From: Novosphingobium beihaiense
GTDB lineage: Bacteria; Pseudomonadota; Alphaproteobacteria; Sphingomonadales; Sphingomonadaceae
NCBI RefSeq assembly: GCF_022832375.1
Contig: NZ_JALHLG010000005.1
Location: 591,965-655,964, forward strand
DNA length: 64,000 nt
Direction: 5' to 3'
The notes beneath the pieces were generated by a model that was not told where the DNA came from, made no database searches, and worked only from the letters and a program-made list of their open reading frames with translations. The position numbers were made by a program, and so were the translations under genes. Shown here one piece after another: positions 51,569-60,713 of this stretch (positions are counted from its first letter, which is position 1; each line of letters starts with the position of its first letter).

Positions 51569-52263
51569 ACGACGAAGTCGACATCAAGGGACGTTATGCC
51601 ACCGCCGAAAGCTGGCGTTCGGGCGTTCATCTGGCCCTCGTGACCGATGTGGCCGATCCCCAGTCGCTGGGGCGCGTGAAGGTCCATCTGCCCGCGATCG
51701 ATCCGGAAGCCGAAGCCGCGATCTGGGCCCGCGTCGCCGTGCCGTTCGCGGGCGATAACTTCGGCGCCTTCTTTCTTCCCGATGCCGGCACCGAAGTGCT
51801 GGTTGCCTTTACCGCTGGCGATGCCGGGGCTCCCGTCGTGATCGGCAATTTCTGGAACGGCGCCGCCGCCGTGCCCGAGCAGATCGGCGGATCTTCCATC
51901 GACCGCTGGACGATGACCGGAAAGAACGGGACGCGCATCGCGATTGTCGAGGAAAGTTCCGGGCAGGAAACCGTGGAGATCGAAACCCCGAACGGGGTCA
52001 AGGCCAAGATCACCGACAGCGGCGGCGGCAAGATCACGCTCAAGGCCGGAGGCCAGAGCATCAAGCTCTCGCCGGGGGGAATCAAGATCACTTCCGCATC
52101 GCAGGTCGAGATCACCGGCTCCTCCATGATCACGCTCTCCGCGCCGATGGTGCAGATCGACAGCCCTTTCACCCAGGCCAGCGGGATGCTCCAGTGCGAC
52201 ACGCTGTTCACCAACAGCGTGATCTCGCCAAGCTATACGCCGGGGGCCGGTAACGTATGGTAA
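51565..52263 (+). CDS. eCIS spike protein, gp5/baseplate-V-like
   Basis: This central spike trimerises under the hub and pierces the target. The 232-residue protein has the gp5 OB-fold (LALVTDVADPQSLGRVKVHLPAIDPEAEAAIWARVAVPFAG, FFLPDAGTEVLVAF, and GAPVVIGNFWNG, residues about 20-100). A beta-helix-like C-terminus with short repeats follows (VEIETPNGVKAKITDSG, KITLKAGGQSIKLSPGGIKI, VEITGSSMITLSAPMVQI). No PAAR tip protein or lysozyme domain is fused. The GTG at 51565 has AAGGAGG upstream. The next gene overlaps its stop by 7 bases. Confidence 0.9.
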   Translation: MNDEVDIKGRYATAESWRSGVHLALVTDVADPQSLGRVKVHLPAIDPEAEAAIWARVAVPFAGDNFGAFFLPDAGTEVLVAFTAGDAGAPVVIGNFWNGAAAVPEQIGGSSIDRWTMTGKNGTRIAIVEESSGQETVEIETPNGVKAKITDSGGGKITLKAGGQSIKLSPGGIKITSASQVEITGSSMITLSAPMVQIDSPFTQASGMLQCDTLFTNSVISPSYTPGAGNVW

Positions 52264-53861
52264 CGCTGGCGCAAATGCACCCGGCGGAACGCCGTCGGAT
52301 GGAAGCCCGGATGCCCCGGCAGAACGGGCACGACGTGATCCTGCGCCCGCTCGGCAACGGCCAGGCGCGCGACATCATCGCGACTGTTACCGCCCAGAAA
52401 GCGGTTCCTGCGCTGTTCGAGGATCTCAAGGCCGACGACTGGCAGGACCGGATCGCCGCGATGCACCGCCTGCGCTCGGGCGCGGACGGGCTGCTGGAAC
52501 TTGCCCAGCCGATGCACCGCCGCTTTCAATTCGCACTATTCGAAGTGGTTTGCGACCGGCCCGGCCATCCCCGGCTCGACCCCGAACGGATCGAGAGCGC
52601 GGGCATTGTGATCCGCCGCCAGCGCGGCGCGGCCCGTCTTGGCTGGTTGCGAACGGGCAAGCGCATCGAAGGCTGGAAGCCGCTGCTCGACAGCGAGCGC
52701 GACCCCGATCCGGTGCGGGCGGAAAAGGCCCACCCCGCCAACGCAGCACTGCGCGGCCTGATCGCGGCCCGGCGCGGCGGAAGCGAGACGCCGGAGGAAA
52801 CGGTCCATACCCTGTTTACCGCCCCGCCGGACGTCTGCGCCGCTGTGGGCAAGACGATACTTTTCGCGCCAGTTCCAGTCGCCAGTTCCGAACTGAGCGA
52901 CGAGCCGCCGCCGCCTATCGACTTTCTGGCCCTGCCGCCCGCCGAAACCACGGAACTCGTCGATCACCTGTCGGGCTATTTCAAGCATCGCAGCCGCGCA
53001 AAGCGGTTGCCGCACGCGGGGGACGCGCTTTCGCCGGAATGGAACGTCCTGTCCTCTGAGGCGAATGCGGACCTTCATGCCTTTGGCCTGTTCCTGCATC
53101 AGTGCGCCTCCGAACTGGATCTGTTCGGCAGTGCGCCTTCAGCCCGCAGCCTGCGCCGTTTGCTGTCCCGGATAGAGCTTCCCTTGGAAGTTGACGCCGC
53201 TGCCCGGCCGACCAAATCGATCGACGCCACCGCCTTCCTTCGCGACGCCGCCGCTATCCTGCTGACCGGCGAACCCAATGCGAAGAACCTGCACATGCCG
53301 CTGAGCTGGCCCGCCATCGACAGTGAAAAAGCCGAGCAACTGACCCGCGCCGCGCTCGCCTGCCTGTCCGATCAGCATGCGCGCGTCTCGCCTCCCGTGG
53401 CAAAATTTTCCAACGATGCGCACCAGTACGTGGTGCGCGGTTTCATCCGCGTTAGCGGGCACGAGGATTGCCCGGAGAAGCTCGTCTGGAGCATCGAGAG
53501 CGAACCGTTCCGCATTGCGCCCTGGTGGGACGGCGACGGCCCGCCGGTGTCGATCAGCCTTCCCGATCTCGGCAAGCTGAAGAAGAGCAAGCCGTCCGTT
53601 TCCTTCGCCATGCCGCCGGAAATCGCCAACCTTTTGAACGGCAACGCCAAGGACTTGTCCGAAGGCAAGGGATCGACAAACGGGCCCGGCATCGCCTGGC
53701 TGTGCAGCTTCTCGATCCCCTACATCACGATCTGCGCCTTCATCGTGCTGAACATCTTCCTCTCGCTGTTCGACATCATTTTCCGCTGGATGCTCTACAT
53801 CAAGGTCTGCATCCCGATCCCCGCTCCGCCGCCTTCGGCCGATGAGGGAGGAGGCGGCTGA
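52257..53861 (+). CDS. eCIS baseplate-operon protein with a hydrophobic C-terminal segment
   Basis: I do not recognise a named family for this 534-residue protein. The first ~460 residues are soluble and contain several helical stretches (FEDLKADDWQDRIAAMHRL, ETTELVDHLSGYFKHRSR, and HAFGLFLHQCASELDLFG). Residues about 478-522 are strongly hydrophobic (IAWLCSFSIPYITICAFIVL, then NIFLSLFDIIFRWML), enough for one or two membrane helices, followed by a Pro/Gly-rich tail. It lies between the spike and gp25 genes with overlaps on both sides. It may anchor the particle to the cytoplasmic membrane or hold hydrophobic contacts within the baseplate. This is inference. Confidence 0.65.
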   Translation: MVTLAQMHPAERRRMEARMPRQNGHDVILRPLGNGQARDIIATVTAQKAVPALFEDLKADDWQDRIAAMHRLRSGADGLLELAQPMHRRFQFALFEVVCDRPGHPRLDPERIESAGIVIRRQRGAARLGWLRTGKRIEGWKPLLDSERDPDPVRAEKAHPANAALRGLIAARRGGSETPEETVHTLFTAPPDVCAAVGKTILFAPVPVASSELSDEPPPPIDFLALPPAETTELVDHLSGYFKHRSRAKRLPHAGDALSPEWNVLSSEANADLHAFGLFLHQCASELDLFGSAPSARSLRRLLSRIELPLEVDAAARPTKSIDATAFLRDAAAILLTGEPNAKNLHMPLSWPAIDSEKAEQLTRAALACLSDQHARVSPPVAKFSNDAHQYVVRGFIRVSGHEDCPEKLVWSIESEPFRIAPWWDGDGPPVSISLPDLGKLKKSKPSVSFAMPPEIANLLNGNAKDLSEGKGSTNGPGIAWLCSFSIPYITICAFIVLNIFLSLFDIIFRWMLYIKVCIPIPAPPPSADEGGGG

Positions 53862-54283
53862 TGTCCGGTCCCGTTCTCACATCCGATCGCGGCGCGCAGT
53901 TCCGCCCGTCGCTGTGCTGGCCGCTCCTGCCGGTACCCGACGAAAACGGGCGGCTGGCCTATCCAGATCTCGAAACCTCGGTGCGCCAGCGGATCGAAGT
54001 GATCCTGCGCACGGCGCCCGGCGAACAGTTGATGCGGCCCGAGTTCGGCGCGGGTCTCGAACAGGCGATCCATATGCCCAACAGCTCCGGATTCCGCAGT
54101 GATCTGCAGCGCCGGATATCCGCGCATGTGCGTGCCTACGAGCCACGTATCACGCTCGACAGGGTCGAAGTGGCGCAGGCGCCCGATCCGACGGTGCTGA
54201 TGGTGACGATCGCCTACCGCATCCGCCAGATCGGCATAGCCTCGGCCATTTCGGTGGCAGTGCCGGTAGGGGGAGGAAGCTGA
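53861..54283 (+). CDS. eCIS baseplate wedge protein, gp25-like
   Basis: This is the small baseplate protein that starts sheath assembly. The 140-residue product has the gpW/gp25 pattern: LCWPLLPVPDENGRLAYPDLETSVRQRIEVILRTAPGEQLMRPEFGAGLEQAI, in which the E-R/PGE..M.P.FG motif is diagnostic. AHVRAYEPRITLDRVEV and MVTIAYRI follow. Length and position before the baseplate-J gene match Afp9. Start and stop codons overlap both neighbours (TGATG). Confidence 0.9.
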   Translation: MSGPVLTSDRGAQFRPSLCWPLLPVPDENGRLAYPDLETSVRQRIEVILRTAPGEQLMRPEFGAGLEQAIHMPNSSGFRSDLQRRISAHVRAYEPRITLDRVEVAQAPDPTVLMVTIAYRIRQIGIASAISVAVPVGGGS

Positions 54284-56484
54284 TGCCCATTCGTCCTCCA
54301 GCGCTTGACGACCGCGGGTTCAACGACCTCGTCTCCGACATGCTGCGCCGGGTGCCCGCGCACACGCCCGAATGGACGGACTTGCGCGAAGGCGACCCGG
54401 GACGCACGCTGATCGACCTGTTCGCCTGGATGGGCGACACGATCCTGTACCGCGCCAACCTCATCCCCGAACGCCAGCGGCTGGCCTTCCTGCGGCTGCT
54501 GGGCCGCCCGCTGCGCGCCGCCGAGCCTGCCCGGGGGCTTGTCCAGGTCGTGATCGACGACAAGGCCGCCACCGATGCCGTCGTCTTGCCGCGCCGCCAT
54601 CCCGTGGCAAAGCCCGTCCATTTCGAATTCGACAGCGAACTGGTGGTTCTGCCGGTCGAAGGCCAGGCTTTCGTCAAGCGCCCGCCCAGTGACGATGAAC
54701 GCCGGGGCATGGGCACCCTGCTCTCCGATCTCAAGGAGCTTTACGGTTTCTCCGGCGATGCCTCTCCCTACGTGACGACCCCGGTCTTCGCAGGCGGCGC
54801 GGCGCGCAGCGGCGGGTTCGACATCATCGCCAACAGCATCGACAACTGCCTGTGGTTCGCGCTGCTTGCACCGGGCCCTGAGGAGGCGGTGAAACAGGCC
54901 GTGCGCCACACGCTGGCCGGAGGGGATGCCAATCGCCGGATGGCGCTGTCCGTCGGCCTTGCTCCTTTCATCGAGCCTGCGGGGACGCTGGAGGCGGTCA
55001 GTTCGCGAAGCCCGATTCCCCATGTCTGGGAAATCTCGTCGTCTCTGGGAGACGGCACGAGCTACCTCCCGCTCGAAGTGATCGAGGACGGCACCGAAGG
55101 GTTGACCCAGAGTGGCGTCACCCGCCTGCTTCTGCCGGGCAGCGACGATTTCGGAGCGCCTTCCAACGATGTTCTGGGCTTCGCCGATGCCGGTGTCGGC
55201 GATCGTCCGCCCCGGCTTGACGATCCGCTTCTGGCCGCGCGGCTGGTCGGCTGGATCCGGTTACGCCCGCAGCCTTCCGCCGGGCTGAGCATCTGGCCGG
55301 TGAAATGGGCCGGGATCAACAGCGTTGGCGTGACCCAGCGCCAGAGCTACGGGCCGCGCCAGATCGGCACGGGAACCGGCCTTTCGGGGCAGGAACTCCC
55401 GCTGGGCGAGACGCAGATCGAAGCCGGTTCCCTGATCCTGCAAGTCGAGCAGGCCGAGGGGCTGCGGACCTGGCGGCAAGTTCCCGACACTGCCATGGCC
55501 GGTCCCGGCGAACTGGCCTACAGTCTCGACAGCGAAGCCGGCACCGTGCGCTTCGGCGACGGGGTCAACGGCGCGGTACCGGGCGTGGGCCGTGCCATCC
55601 AGGCCGGCTACATGCGCAGCGGAGGCGGCGCTGCGGGGAACCTTCCGGCCGGAGCCCTCAAGTCCACCAGCGCTCCGCCGCCCGCGCCGCGTCTCAAACT
55701 GATCCAGCCGCTGCCCATGACCGGGGGCGCCGACGCCGAGACGATCGATGTTGCCGAACGCCGTATCCCGGCCGAACTTCGCCATGCTGGCAGAGCAGTC
55801 ACGCGCTCGGATTTCGTGACGCTGGCAGGGACGACGCCGGGGCAGGCCATCGGGCGGGTGGAAGTTCTCGAACGTTTCAAACCGCAGCAGCGGCGCAGCG
55901 GTTTGCCGGGCGTCGTCTCGGTCATGGTGATCCCCGCGCGGCAAGGCATCGGACAGGATATGCCGCGCCCGGACCGGCCGATGCTCGAAAGCGTCTTTCG
56001 CTGGCTCGACCCGCGCCGCCCGGTCGGCACGGAACTCTATGTCATCGCGCCCGAATATGTCCCGCTTGGCGTCAGCGCGGCAGTCGAACTGATCGATCCA
56101 TCGGACCGGGAGAACGTGCTTGCGGCGGTTCGCGAAGCCATCAGACTGCATCTCTGGCCGCTGGCCCCGGGCGGTCCCGCCGGGCAAGGCTGGCCGCTCG
56201 GCCGGGCCGTGGACGACCGCCTGATCGAAACGGCGATAGCACGCGTGCCCGGTGTCCGTGCGATCGCGCCCGTGCGCCTCTTCTCGCTGACCAATTCCGG
56301 CACCTGGCGCCCCGTTACGGAAGACGCCACGGGCCGCGCCATTCTCCCGCTCAGGATCTGGCAATTGCCCGATCTGGCGTCGCTGGCAGTGGGCGAAGGG
56401 GCAAGTGCGGCAGAGGCGCTCAATCCCGCAACCGATACACCGGGCAACGGCATTGCCGTCCCGGTCGTGCCGGAGCTGTGCTGA
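54283..56484 (+). CDS. eCIS baseplate J-like wedge protein (Afp11-like)
   Basis: This large baseplate wedge component has 733 residues. It begins MPIRPPALDDRGFNDLVSDM with RRVPAHTPEWTDLREGDPGRTLIDLFAWMGDTILYRANLIPERQRLAFLRLLGRPLRAAEPARGLV, the typical eCIS baseplate-J N-terminus. The central domain has VRFGDGVNGAVPGVGRAIQAGYMRSGGGAAGNLPAGAL (the GGxxGN baseplate-J core). The C-terminal part continues with AELRHAGRAVTRSDFVTLA, MVIPARQGIG and RVPGVRAIAPVRLF. It is complete and translationally coupled to gp25. Confidence 0.9.
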   Translation: MPIRPPALDDRGFNDLVSDMLRRVPAHTPEWTDLREGDPGRTLIDLFAWMGDTILYRANLIPERQRLAFLRLLGRPLRAAEPARGLVQVVIDDKAATDAVVLPRRHPVAKPVHFEFDSELVVLPVEGQAFVKRPPSDDERRGMGTLLSDLKELYGFSGDASPYVTTPVFAGGAARSGGFDIIANSIDNCLWFALLAPGPEEAVKQAVRHTLAGGDANRRMALSVGLAPFIEPAGTLEAVSSRSPIPHVWEISSSLGDGTSYLPLEVIEDGTEGLTQSGVTRLLLPGSDDFGAPSNDVLGFADAGVGDRPPRLDDPLLAARLVGWIRLRPQPSAGLSIWPVKWAGINSVGVTQRQSYGPRQIGTGTGLSGQELPLGETQIEAGSLILQVEQAEGLRTWRQVPDTAMAGPGELAYSLDSEAGTVRFGDGVNGAVPGVGRAIQAGYMRSGGGAAGNLPAGALKSTSAPPPAPRLKLIQPLPMTGGADAETIDVAERRIPAELRHAGRAVTRSDFVTLAGTTPGQAIGRVEVLERFKPQQRRSGLPGVVSVMVIPARQGIGQDMPRPDRPMLESVFRWLDPRRPVGTELYVIAPEYVPLGVSAAVELIDPSDRENVLAAVREAIRLHLWPLAPGGPAGQGWPLGRAVDDRLIETAIARVPGVRAIAPVRLFSLTNSGTWRPVTEDATGRAILPLRIWQLPDLASLAVGEGASAAEALNPATDTPGNGIAVPVVPELC

Positions 56485-56500
56485 TGGCGGAGGATCGCAC

Positions 56501-59179
56501 ATGGATGTGAACGGCCTGCCATTCCGCCTCGTGGCAGGGGCTGCCGATTTCGGCCTCGGCCCGGAAGCCCTGGGCGATTCCGTTGCCCGCCACTTGTCGC
56601 TGGCGGAGCGGACCGGCCACTTGCGGCTTGCCTGCGAGCAGCATGTGCCGAGCCTGGACGAAAACGAAATGTTCGCGCGCGGGCAAGTGAGCCAGCCCTC
56701 CCCGATCGCCGATGCCTTCGGCAGCTTCGCCTGGTGGAACGCGGCGGAAAAGCGGATAGAGGCGAGTGGATTCCTGCCCGGCAGCATCCAGATCGGGCTC
56801 GCCGGAGACAGCCCGGTCAGCCCGAGCGACATGATGCTGGGAATGGACGACGCGGTCTATGCCGCGCGCGATGGCGCGGTCGTGCGGCATGACCTTCGCG
56901 GCCGCTGGGAAGACATCGAAACGCGCCACCAGACCTTGAGCGCCAGCCTCCTCGCCCCTGCGCCTGCCGGTGGCGGCTGGGCGCTCGATCGCACCGCGCG
57001 CAAGCTCATGCGGATCGCCGGATCGCCCTTGCGCTTCGCGGACCTGCGGCAAAGCGATCCCGCTGCCTTCGGCCCGGCCGAACCCAACCAGGACCCGCCG
57101 CGCCTTACCATCGCGCCGGGCAGCACCCTGCGCAACACGCTCGATCCCGTGGCCATGGCGGCATCACCATCGGGCAGCCTTGCCGTGCTCGCCTGGGAAA
57201 GCGGCAAGGATGCCGTGCTGCTGCTTCACACCGGCAAGCATTTCGTGGAATACCTGCGCCTTGCCGGGCTGCGCTTTCCCTATTCGATCGCCTGGTTCGG
57301 CGAAAACCGCGTCGCCGTAATGGCCAGCGACGGCGCGAAGCCTGCCCAGCAGGCTTTCGTCTACCGGATAGAGGGTGCGCCGCAGCCCGATTCCGCCCAG
57401 CCTCCGGAAGGGCGGATCTATCTGCTGCGCGGCGCATGGGCGGGCGGGTTCTGCAATGCGCTCCATGACGTTCCCCGTCACCTGCAATCGAGCGAAACCG
57501 GGCCGCCCGAGGCTGTCAGACCGCTTCGCGCCCTTTCCGGCGATACCTTTGCCCGTACCGGCAGCGTCCTGATCGGCCCGCTCGACAGCCGGACCGAAGG
57601 ATGTATCTGGCACCGTTTCTACACCGAAGCCGCCCTGGCCGAAGGGACCGAAATCGAGCTGGCCTTACTGGCCAGTGACGAGGCCAGCCAGCCTGCCCTG
57701 CCTGAAGGCCCGGACGATCCCGCCTGGGCGCGCCATCTGCTTTTGCCCGAACCGCATCGCTCCCCCGATCCGGACGTGTCGGCCGCAGCGTGGCTGGAAG
57801 GCGCAAGCGAGATCGCCCATGCACCGCCGCTCCTGCAATGCCCGCCGCGCCCGGGAAGAGCGGGCCTGTTCGACTGCCTGATCCAGGCCCCGGGGCGCAA
57901 GGTCCGCCGCGTCGAAGGGCGCTATCTGTGGATCGCGCTGACCATGTATGGCGACAGCCGGGGTTCGCCGGAACTGGCCGCGCTTCGCGTCTACAGCCAG
58001 CGCCGTTCGTGGCGGGACCGCTACCTGCCCGCCTTCTACGCGGAAACGCTTGGCGGCGAAGCAGCCGCTGCGGCAGGCCCTGCCACGCCCCACGATTTCC
58101 TCGAACGCTTCCTGCACAGCTACGAAGGCGTTCTGACACCGCTCGAAGGGCGCATTGCCGGTTCCTGGCAACTGACCGATCCGGCAACCGCGCCCGACGC
58201 TGCCCTGCCCTGGATCGGCCAGTGGATCGGGATCGGGCGGAGAGAAGGCGAGGCCCCCGCCCATCTGCGCCAACGCCTGCTGGCAGCGCCCCATACGGCC
58301 ATGCTAGGAGGCACTTGCGGCGGATTGCTGGCGGCGCTGGAACTGGCGACCGGGGGGCGGATGGTCCGCGGCGGCAGGCTGGACCGGGGACGGCGCATTC
58401 CCGCTCCCGGCGAGCTTGCCATTGCCCGCTCGGGCGACCGGTCGGTGCGAGCGCTCATGCTGACGGTGGAGCCTGACGGGAACTGCGTATTCCTTTCCGG
58501 CGGCGCGGTCACGCGTGGCGACATCGTCGCCATCGAGGGCTTTCGCCTGCGCAGGACATTCGCCACCATTCTCGGCGCCGGTCTTGCGGACGAGAACGAT
58601 CCTCTGACGCTTGGCATGGCCGTGTCCGGCAACAGTTTCGTGGGCGACACGCTGATCCTCGGCGATGCCGCGCGCGACGAACTGCTGGCCCTCTACCGCC
58701 CCGAAATCGACGCGGTCCAGGCAGACGCCGAAGCGGTGGAAAATTTCTATGCCCGTCTGGCCTGGCGGGTGCTGGTTCTGGTGCGCGGCGTAGAAGAAGA
58801 GGCCGAATTCCGGCGCCTGTCCGGCATCGTGGCGCAGGAAATCCCCGCGCATATCGAACCGCAGGTGCTCCATGCCCGCAGCCCGCTCATCGTCGGTGCT
58901 GCTTCCCTGCTCGGGCTCGACACATACCTGATGGACAAGCCCGCTGTGAAAACAGCGCAGATCAATGGCAGCCGCGTCGGAGCAGGCGACGTGGTGGCCG
59001 GATCGGGACGGCTGGATGCGAGGGCAGACGGCCCCGTCCCGTCTGCCCCGCACGCACACGCCGACGGCCCGCGCGAAGTCTGGGCCGGTGACGGCTTCAC
59101 CCTCAGCGCACTCGCCAGCCAGGCCGGGGCGAGCCGGCGCATCGAACGCTACGTCTGGATGTGGGACAAGGAGAGCTGA
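56501..59179 (+). CDS. eCIS baseplate protein with tail-protein-I-like domain (Afp12-like)
   Basis: This second large wedge protein has 892 residues. The N-terminal ~350 residues resemble a beta-propeller (repeated blades such as SDMMLGMDDAVYAARDGAVVR, GWALDRTARKLMRIAG, SLAVLAWESGKDAVLLL). The region about 500-630 matches phage tail protein I: RYLPAFYAETLGG, FLERFLHSYEGVLTPLEGRIAG, DAALPWIGQWIGI, RQRLLAAPHTAMLGGTCGGLLAALELATGG. The C-terminal 250 residues are beta-rich (VSGNSFVGDTLILGD...). The start ATG at 56501 has GGAGG upstream. It is typical of eCIS Afp12 proteins, which bind the baseplate-J protein. Confidence 0.85.
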   Translation: MDVNGLPFRLVAGAADFGLGPEALGDSVARHLSLAERTGHLRLACEQHVPSLDENEMFARGQVSQPSPIADAFGSFAWWNAAEKRIEASGFLPGSIQIGLAGDSPVSPSDMMLGMDDAVYAARDGAVVRHDLRGRWEDIETRHQTLSASLLAPAPAGGGWALDRTARKLMRIAGSPLRFADLRQSDPAAFGPAEPNQDPPRLTIAPGSTLRNTLDPVAMAASPSGSLAVLAWESGKDAVLLLHTGKHFVEYLRLAGLRFPYSIAWFGENRVAVMASDGAKPAQQAFVYRIEGAPQPDSAQPPEGRIYLLRGAWAGGFCNALHDVPRHLQSSETGPPEAVRPLRALSGDTFARTGSVLIGPLDSRTEGCIWHRFYTEAALAEGTEIELALLASDEASQPALPEGPDDPAWARHLLLPEPHRSPDPDVSAAAWLEGASEIAHAPPLLQCPPRPGRAGLFDCLIQAPGRKVRRVEGRYLWIALTMYGDSRGSPELAALRVYSQRRSWRDRYLPAFYAETLGGEAAAAAGPATPHDFLERFLHSYEGVLTPLEGRIAGSWQLTDPATAPDAALPWIGQWIGIGRREGEAPAHLRQRLLAAPHTAMLGGTCGGLLAALELATGGRMVRGGRLDRGRRIPAPGELAIARSGDRSVRALMLTVEPDGNCVFLSGGAVTRGDIVAIEGFRLRRTFATILGAGLADENDPLTLGMAVSGNSFVGDTLILGDAARDELLALYRPEIDAVQADAEAVENFYARLAWRVLVLVRGVEEEAEFRRLSGIVAQEIPAHIEPQVLHARSPLIVGAASLLGLDTYLMDKPAVKTAQINGSRVGAGDVVAGSGRLDARADGPVPSAPHAHADGPREVWAGDGFTLSALASQAGASRRIERYVWMWDKES

Positions 59180-59180
59180 C

Positions 59181-59516
59181 GTGCCCGAATTCAAACCCAA
59201 CGTGCCGATCGTTCAGGACGATCCGCTGGTCCGCGTCGACGTTGACAAGGATAAGCCGCTGCCTCCGGGCCGCTATCATTTCGAACTGGTCGTCATCGAC
59301 GATGCCGGCAACGAATCCGAACCGGCCACGATCGATGTTATCGTGCGCGATACCCAGCGGCCGACCGCGGTTCTCGACATGGTCGATGCGAACAAGGCGG
59401 TCATCAAACCGCAGGTCTCCGTAGGCCAGAGCTTCATCCTGTCAGGCTTGCGCTCTACCGACGTCGAGCCGGGCAAGATCAAGGCGTACCGCTTTACCCT
59501 CGTGAGCCAGGGTTAG
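59181..59516 (+). CDS. small eCIS protein with Ig-like strand pattern, copy 1
   Basis: This 111-residue protein begins at a GTG one base after the upstream stop. Its centre (about residues 24-53) reads PLPPGRYHFELVVIDDAGNESEPATIDVIV, a beta-sandwich pattern like a cadherin/Ig-type domain half, then VLDMVDANKAVIKPQVSVGQSFILSG, ending with AYRFTLVSQG. The next gene encodes the same central pattern. Function unknown. A particle-decoration or baseplate-stabilising role would fit the location, but there is no direct evidence. Confidence 0.65.
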   Translation: MPEFKPNVPIVQDDPLVRVDVDKDKPLPPGRYHFELVVIDDAGNESEPATIDVIVRDTQRPTAVLDMVDANKAVIKPQVSVGQSFILSGLRSTDVEPGKIKAYRFTLVSQG

Positions 59517-59521
59517 GCGCG

Positions 59522-59800
59522 ATGGTGACGCTCAAGCAAGGTGTGCCGGTCACGCAGAACGGTCCGCTGCTGAAAGTGGACAACCGCCTTGCGCCGGGAC
59601 GGCACCAGTTCAGGCTGGAAGTGATCGACGAAGCCGGGCTGGTCAGCGAACCGGCCACTCTGATGGTCATCGTCTCCGCCCCGCCGGTCGTCCGCCCCGT
59701 GCGCAGAGTCACGATAAACCCGCGGATCGTGACCCGGGCAACCGCGCGCCGGGTCACCGCCCCGATCACCATTCGCAAGCCCAAGCCACCGAGAAGATAG
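59522..59800 (+). CDS. small eCIS protein with Ig-like strand pattern, copy 2
   Basis: The 92-residue protein shares the motif of its upstream neighbour, here RLAPGRHQFRLEVIDEAGLVSEPATLMVIV. It then diverges into a strongly basic, Pro/Arg/Thr-rich tail (VVRPVRRVTINPRIVTRATA, then RRVTAPITIRKPKPPRR). It starts five bases after the previous stop. The two genes look like a tandem duplication with different C-termini. The basic tail might bind nucleic acid, lipid or an acidic partner, which is inference. Confidence 0.65.
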   Translation: MVTLKQGVPVTQNGPLLKVDNRLAPGRHQFRLEVIDEAGLVSEPATLMVIVSAPPVVRPVRRVTINPRIVTRATARRVTAPITIRKPKPPRR

Positions 59801-59808
59801 GCCCAGCC

Positions 59809-60702
59809 ATGTCCAACCCCTCCGGCACGCTCGACCAGATGACAGCCACCGACCCGCTGCTGGACACCCCGGCTGCGGAGCGGGTGAACTATGCCACCGG
59901 CATCCTGCTGTCAGCGGACGATTTTCGCGACGAGCAGACCTACCACCGCTCGCGTCTGGCGACTGCACTCAGCAACCTGCTGGGCCATGGCACGCTGTCA
60001 GGCCTGGCGGTGCGCAGCCCTGAAGCGGAAGACAACGACCTGCACCTCACCGTGGAACCGGGGATCGCGCTGGACCGCTACGGGCGCCTGATCGAAGTCG
60101 TGGAGCCATGGTGCATCCGGCTCGCCCACTGGTTTGCCGCCCAGCCCACCGGAGAATTGCGCGCGGCGGTCCAGCGCAAGCCGCGCACGCCGCTCGACGT
60201 GGCCGTGGCCGTCGACGTATTTCTCTCGCTCAGCGATTGCGGACGCGGGCGCACGCCGAGCTTCGCGCAAGGCCCGTTCGACGCGCTCGATGCCCTCGCG
60301 CCCGCCCGCCTTTCGGAGCAGCCTTCCTTCGAACTCGTGCTGCGCGCCGAAGGCCCGCCGGGCAAGATCCCCGAGCCGCAGAACAACTGGCCCGCCACCA
60401 ATGCTTCGGCCGCAAACAAGCTCAAGGCCGTGCTTGGCAGTTACGGTCTGGGGCGTGAGGAAGGCACATCGGGTCAGCTTGCCCCGTTTGCCGAACACGT
60501 GACGGGCCGCGATCCGGGGGCGGTGTTCCTCGCCCGCGTGGCCATTCCCGTCGAAATCGCCGCCGATGCCCCGGCAGGCGTGCGCCCGAAACTCGATCTC
60601 ACCCAGCGCGTTCACGCCGACAATTCGATCCGCCCTTTCATCTTCATGCCTTTCAAATGGCTCGGCGCCCCGCCGCGCGACGTGCCTCTCAGCGAACCTT
60701 GA
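59809..60702 (+). CDS. eCIS baseplate-periphery protein of the 'YATGILLSADDF' family, member 1
   Basis: This 297-residue protein starts with MSNPSGTLDQMTATDPLLDTPAAERVNYATGILLSADDFRDEQTYHRSRL, then LGHGTLSGLAVR and LHLTVEPGIALDRYGRLIEV. This Y-x-x-G-x-L-L-x-x-x-D-F...EQ-x-Y-H-x-x-R domain is found in many eCIS operons next to baseplate genes. The role is not known to me. The remainder (about 110-297) is a mostly beta domain with no motif I can name. The next two genes carry the same N-terminal pattern in varied form. Confidence 0.75.
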   Translation: MSNPSGTLDQMTATDPLLDTPAAERVNYATGILLSADDFRDEQTYHRSRLATALSNLLGHGTLSGLAVRSPEAEDNDLHLTVEPGIALDRYGRLIEVVEPWCIRLAHWFAAQPTGELRAAVQRKPRTPLDVAVAVDVFLSLSDCGRGRTPSFAQGPFDALDALAPARLSEQPSFELVLRAEGPPGKIPEPQNNWPATNASAANKLKAVLGSYGLGREEGTSGQLAPFAEHVTGRDPGAVFLARVAIPVEIAADAPAGVRPKLDLTQRVHADNSIRPFIFMPFKWLGAPPRDVPLSEP

Positions 60703-60713
60703 GGAGATAGCCC

